A program made the position numbers and the translations under genes. Below, piece after piece: positions 43,000-43,829 of a stretch of 43,829 nt of DNA (positions are counted from its first letter, which is position 1; each line of letters starts with the position of its first letter). Under the pieces are notes generated by a model. The model searched no databases. It worked only from the letters and a program-made list of their open reading frames with translations, and was not told the DNA's origin. The DNA is from Streptomyces spororaveus. Lineage in GTDB: Bacteria; Actinomycetota; Actinomycetes; Streptomycetales; Streptomycetaceae. The stretch lies in assembly GCF_016755875.1 (NCBI RefSeq), contig NZ_BNED01000001.1, forward strand, positions 1-43,829, written 5' to 3'.

Positions 43000-43569
43000 G
43001 TGACCACCCCCAGCACCAGCACGGACACGGTGATCCGCACCTACGGCCCGGGCCAGGTCCCCGCCCTGCTCGACGTCGCCGCCGACATCTGGGCCGACGC
43101 CCACCCCGAACTCGTCAGCAACCCCCAGGCTGCCACCGCCGGGCTGTCCGTCCCCGCGCTCCGCCGCCAGATCACCGGCCACCTCCGCCACGAAGGCATC
43201 ACCCTGGTCATCGCCTACTCCGGCGGCACCCCCACCGGCATGGGCTACGCCTTCCCCTGCACCGCCACCTACTGGTTCGGCACCGACCTCCTCCCCACCG
43301 TCCCCGAAGCCGCACGCACCGAACGGCTGATGGGACTGTGCGAGCTGGCCGTCCGCCAGCCTTGGCAATCCCAGGGCATAGGAACCCGCATGCACCAAGC
43401 CCTCATCACCGCCATCGCCCCGAACTGGTCCTCCCTGCTCGCCCTGCCCACCAACGACCGAGGCCGCCAGCTCTACACCCGCCTCGGCTACCAGTACGCC
43501 GGCCCCTACCGCAACACACCCGACGGCCCCGAGTTCGACCTGCTGCTGCTCCACGTCGAGCCCGCCTGA
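43000..43569 (+). CDS. GNAT acetyltransferase
   Basis: This encodes 189 residues from GTG 43000, with AGGAGG seven bases upstream. The acetyl-CoA pyrophosphate loop is QSQGIGTRMHQALI, followed by LLALPTNDRGRQLYTRLGYQ, the usual motif-A and motif-B order of GNAT enzymes. Substrate unknown; in operon with the HTH/TPR regulator. It could modify the cluster product, give self-resistance or act elsewhere. Confidence 0.85.
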   Translation: MTTPSTSTDTVIRTYGPGQVPALLDVAADIWADAHPELVSNPQAATAGLSVPALRRQITGHLRHEGITLVIAYSGGTPTGMGYAFPCTATYWFGTDLLPTVPEAARTERLMGLCELAVRQPWQSQGIGTRMHQALITAIAPNWSSLLALPTNDRGRQLYTRLGYQYAGPYRNTPDGPEFDLLLLHVEPA

Positions 43570-43829
43570 GCCAACAGCCTCCGGCGCCTGGCTCTCTTCA
43601 CATCGCAGGGCCTCTGGACAGCCACCGTGTAAGCACAGCTGCAACCGAGGCCGCGCTGGCCGACAGCTATGTCGGATGTCAGCGCAGGAGGAGGGCTTCG
43701 GCAGCAGGGTGCTCAACAGCTGGGCCGTCTCCGCGTCCTCATTCCCGTGATCGACAACCACGGCAACGCCAGCACCTGACGGCAAGGCCCTCGCCGCACT
43801 CCAGCGCACATGGCCCTACGGTCTGATCA
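43570..43829. other. Right edge without a supported gene
   Basis: No complete gene is visible in the last 260 bases. A minus-strand stretch (GAGVAVVVDHGNEDAETAQL) could belong to a gene entering from the right, but its frame continues antisense through the acetyltransferase and regulator genes and gives no clear end. Confidence 0.35.

Noticed and set aside
42208..43809. 533-residue minus-strand frame
   Set aside because: It is opposite the HTH/TPR regulator and acetyltransferase, is Gly/Val low-complexity, and lacks a recognisable domain; both plus-strand genes have ribosome binding sites and family motifs.

Overview
The window is very GC-rich, uses many GTG starts and carries protein families typical of Streptomyces (DUF6192, DUF6193-like, DUF6233-like, Trypco2, a LexA of actinobacterial form). 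It reads as an accessory region of a Streptomyces-type chromosome or large plasmid. No rRNA, tRNA or housekeeping operon was seen. Broken genes, integrase scraps and insertion-like inverted repeats are frequent; large intact genes stand between them, so decay is more likely than poor sequence, although assembly indels cannot be excluded.

Layout. 1-1940: small accessory genes, including a DUF6193-like fragment between 24-bp inverted repeats. 1893-2807: two decayed minus-strand genes. 2983-4956: Ser/Thr kinase with a PQQ-type propeller. 5243-8527: a Trypco2 gene followed by a trypsin-like protease/TPR gene with a frameshift. 8567-9300: pseudogene remains. 9364-12100: two small genes and a repeat protein with nine 42-residue units. 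12145-14197: a membrane Ser/Thr kinase with a beta-trefoil-like extracellular domain and a small downstream gene. 14484-18340: an accessory NAD-dependent DNA ligase, a decayed gene, a Cys-rich protein and LexA. 18941-22165: a STAND-type NTPase with an N-terminal HTH and fourteen 35-residue repeats. 23868-29104: a chimeric DinB/Ku-tail gene, a TIR/beta-propeller protein with a divergent partner, an integrase fragment and a 5'-truncated Ku. 29146-31150: decayed genes around an HTH regulator with iterated operator-like repeats. 31304-33759: an operon and paralogous fragments of the DUF6192 family. 33821-34668: a broken phosphotransferase.

34754-43569 is the most interesting part: a compact candidate biosynthetic cluster. 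On the minus strand, two small genes are followed by a 37-residue peptide gene, TfuA, YcaO, a methyltransferase, a glycerol-3-phosphate dehydrogenase homologue, a small membrane protein and an HTTM/gamma-carboxylase-like membrane protein. Start/stop overlaps join several of these genes. YcaO plus TfuA is the known pair that installs thioamides in peptides, so the peptide gene ahead of TfuA is the likely substrate. An HTH/TPR regulator and a GNAT acetyltransferase diverge from it.

A second theme is the density of proteins that join a sensing or effector module (kinase, trypsin, TIR, STAND NTPase) to a tandem-repeat array (PQQ, TPR, WD40-like, 35-residue repeats). This matches the architecture described for NTP-dependent and Trypco-linked conflict systems in multicellular bacteria; their role here in defence is inference.
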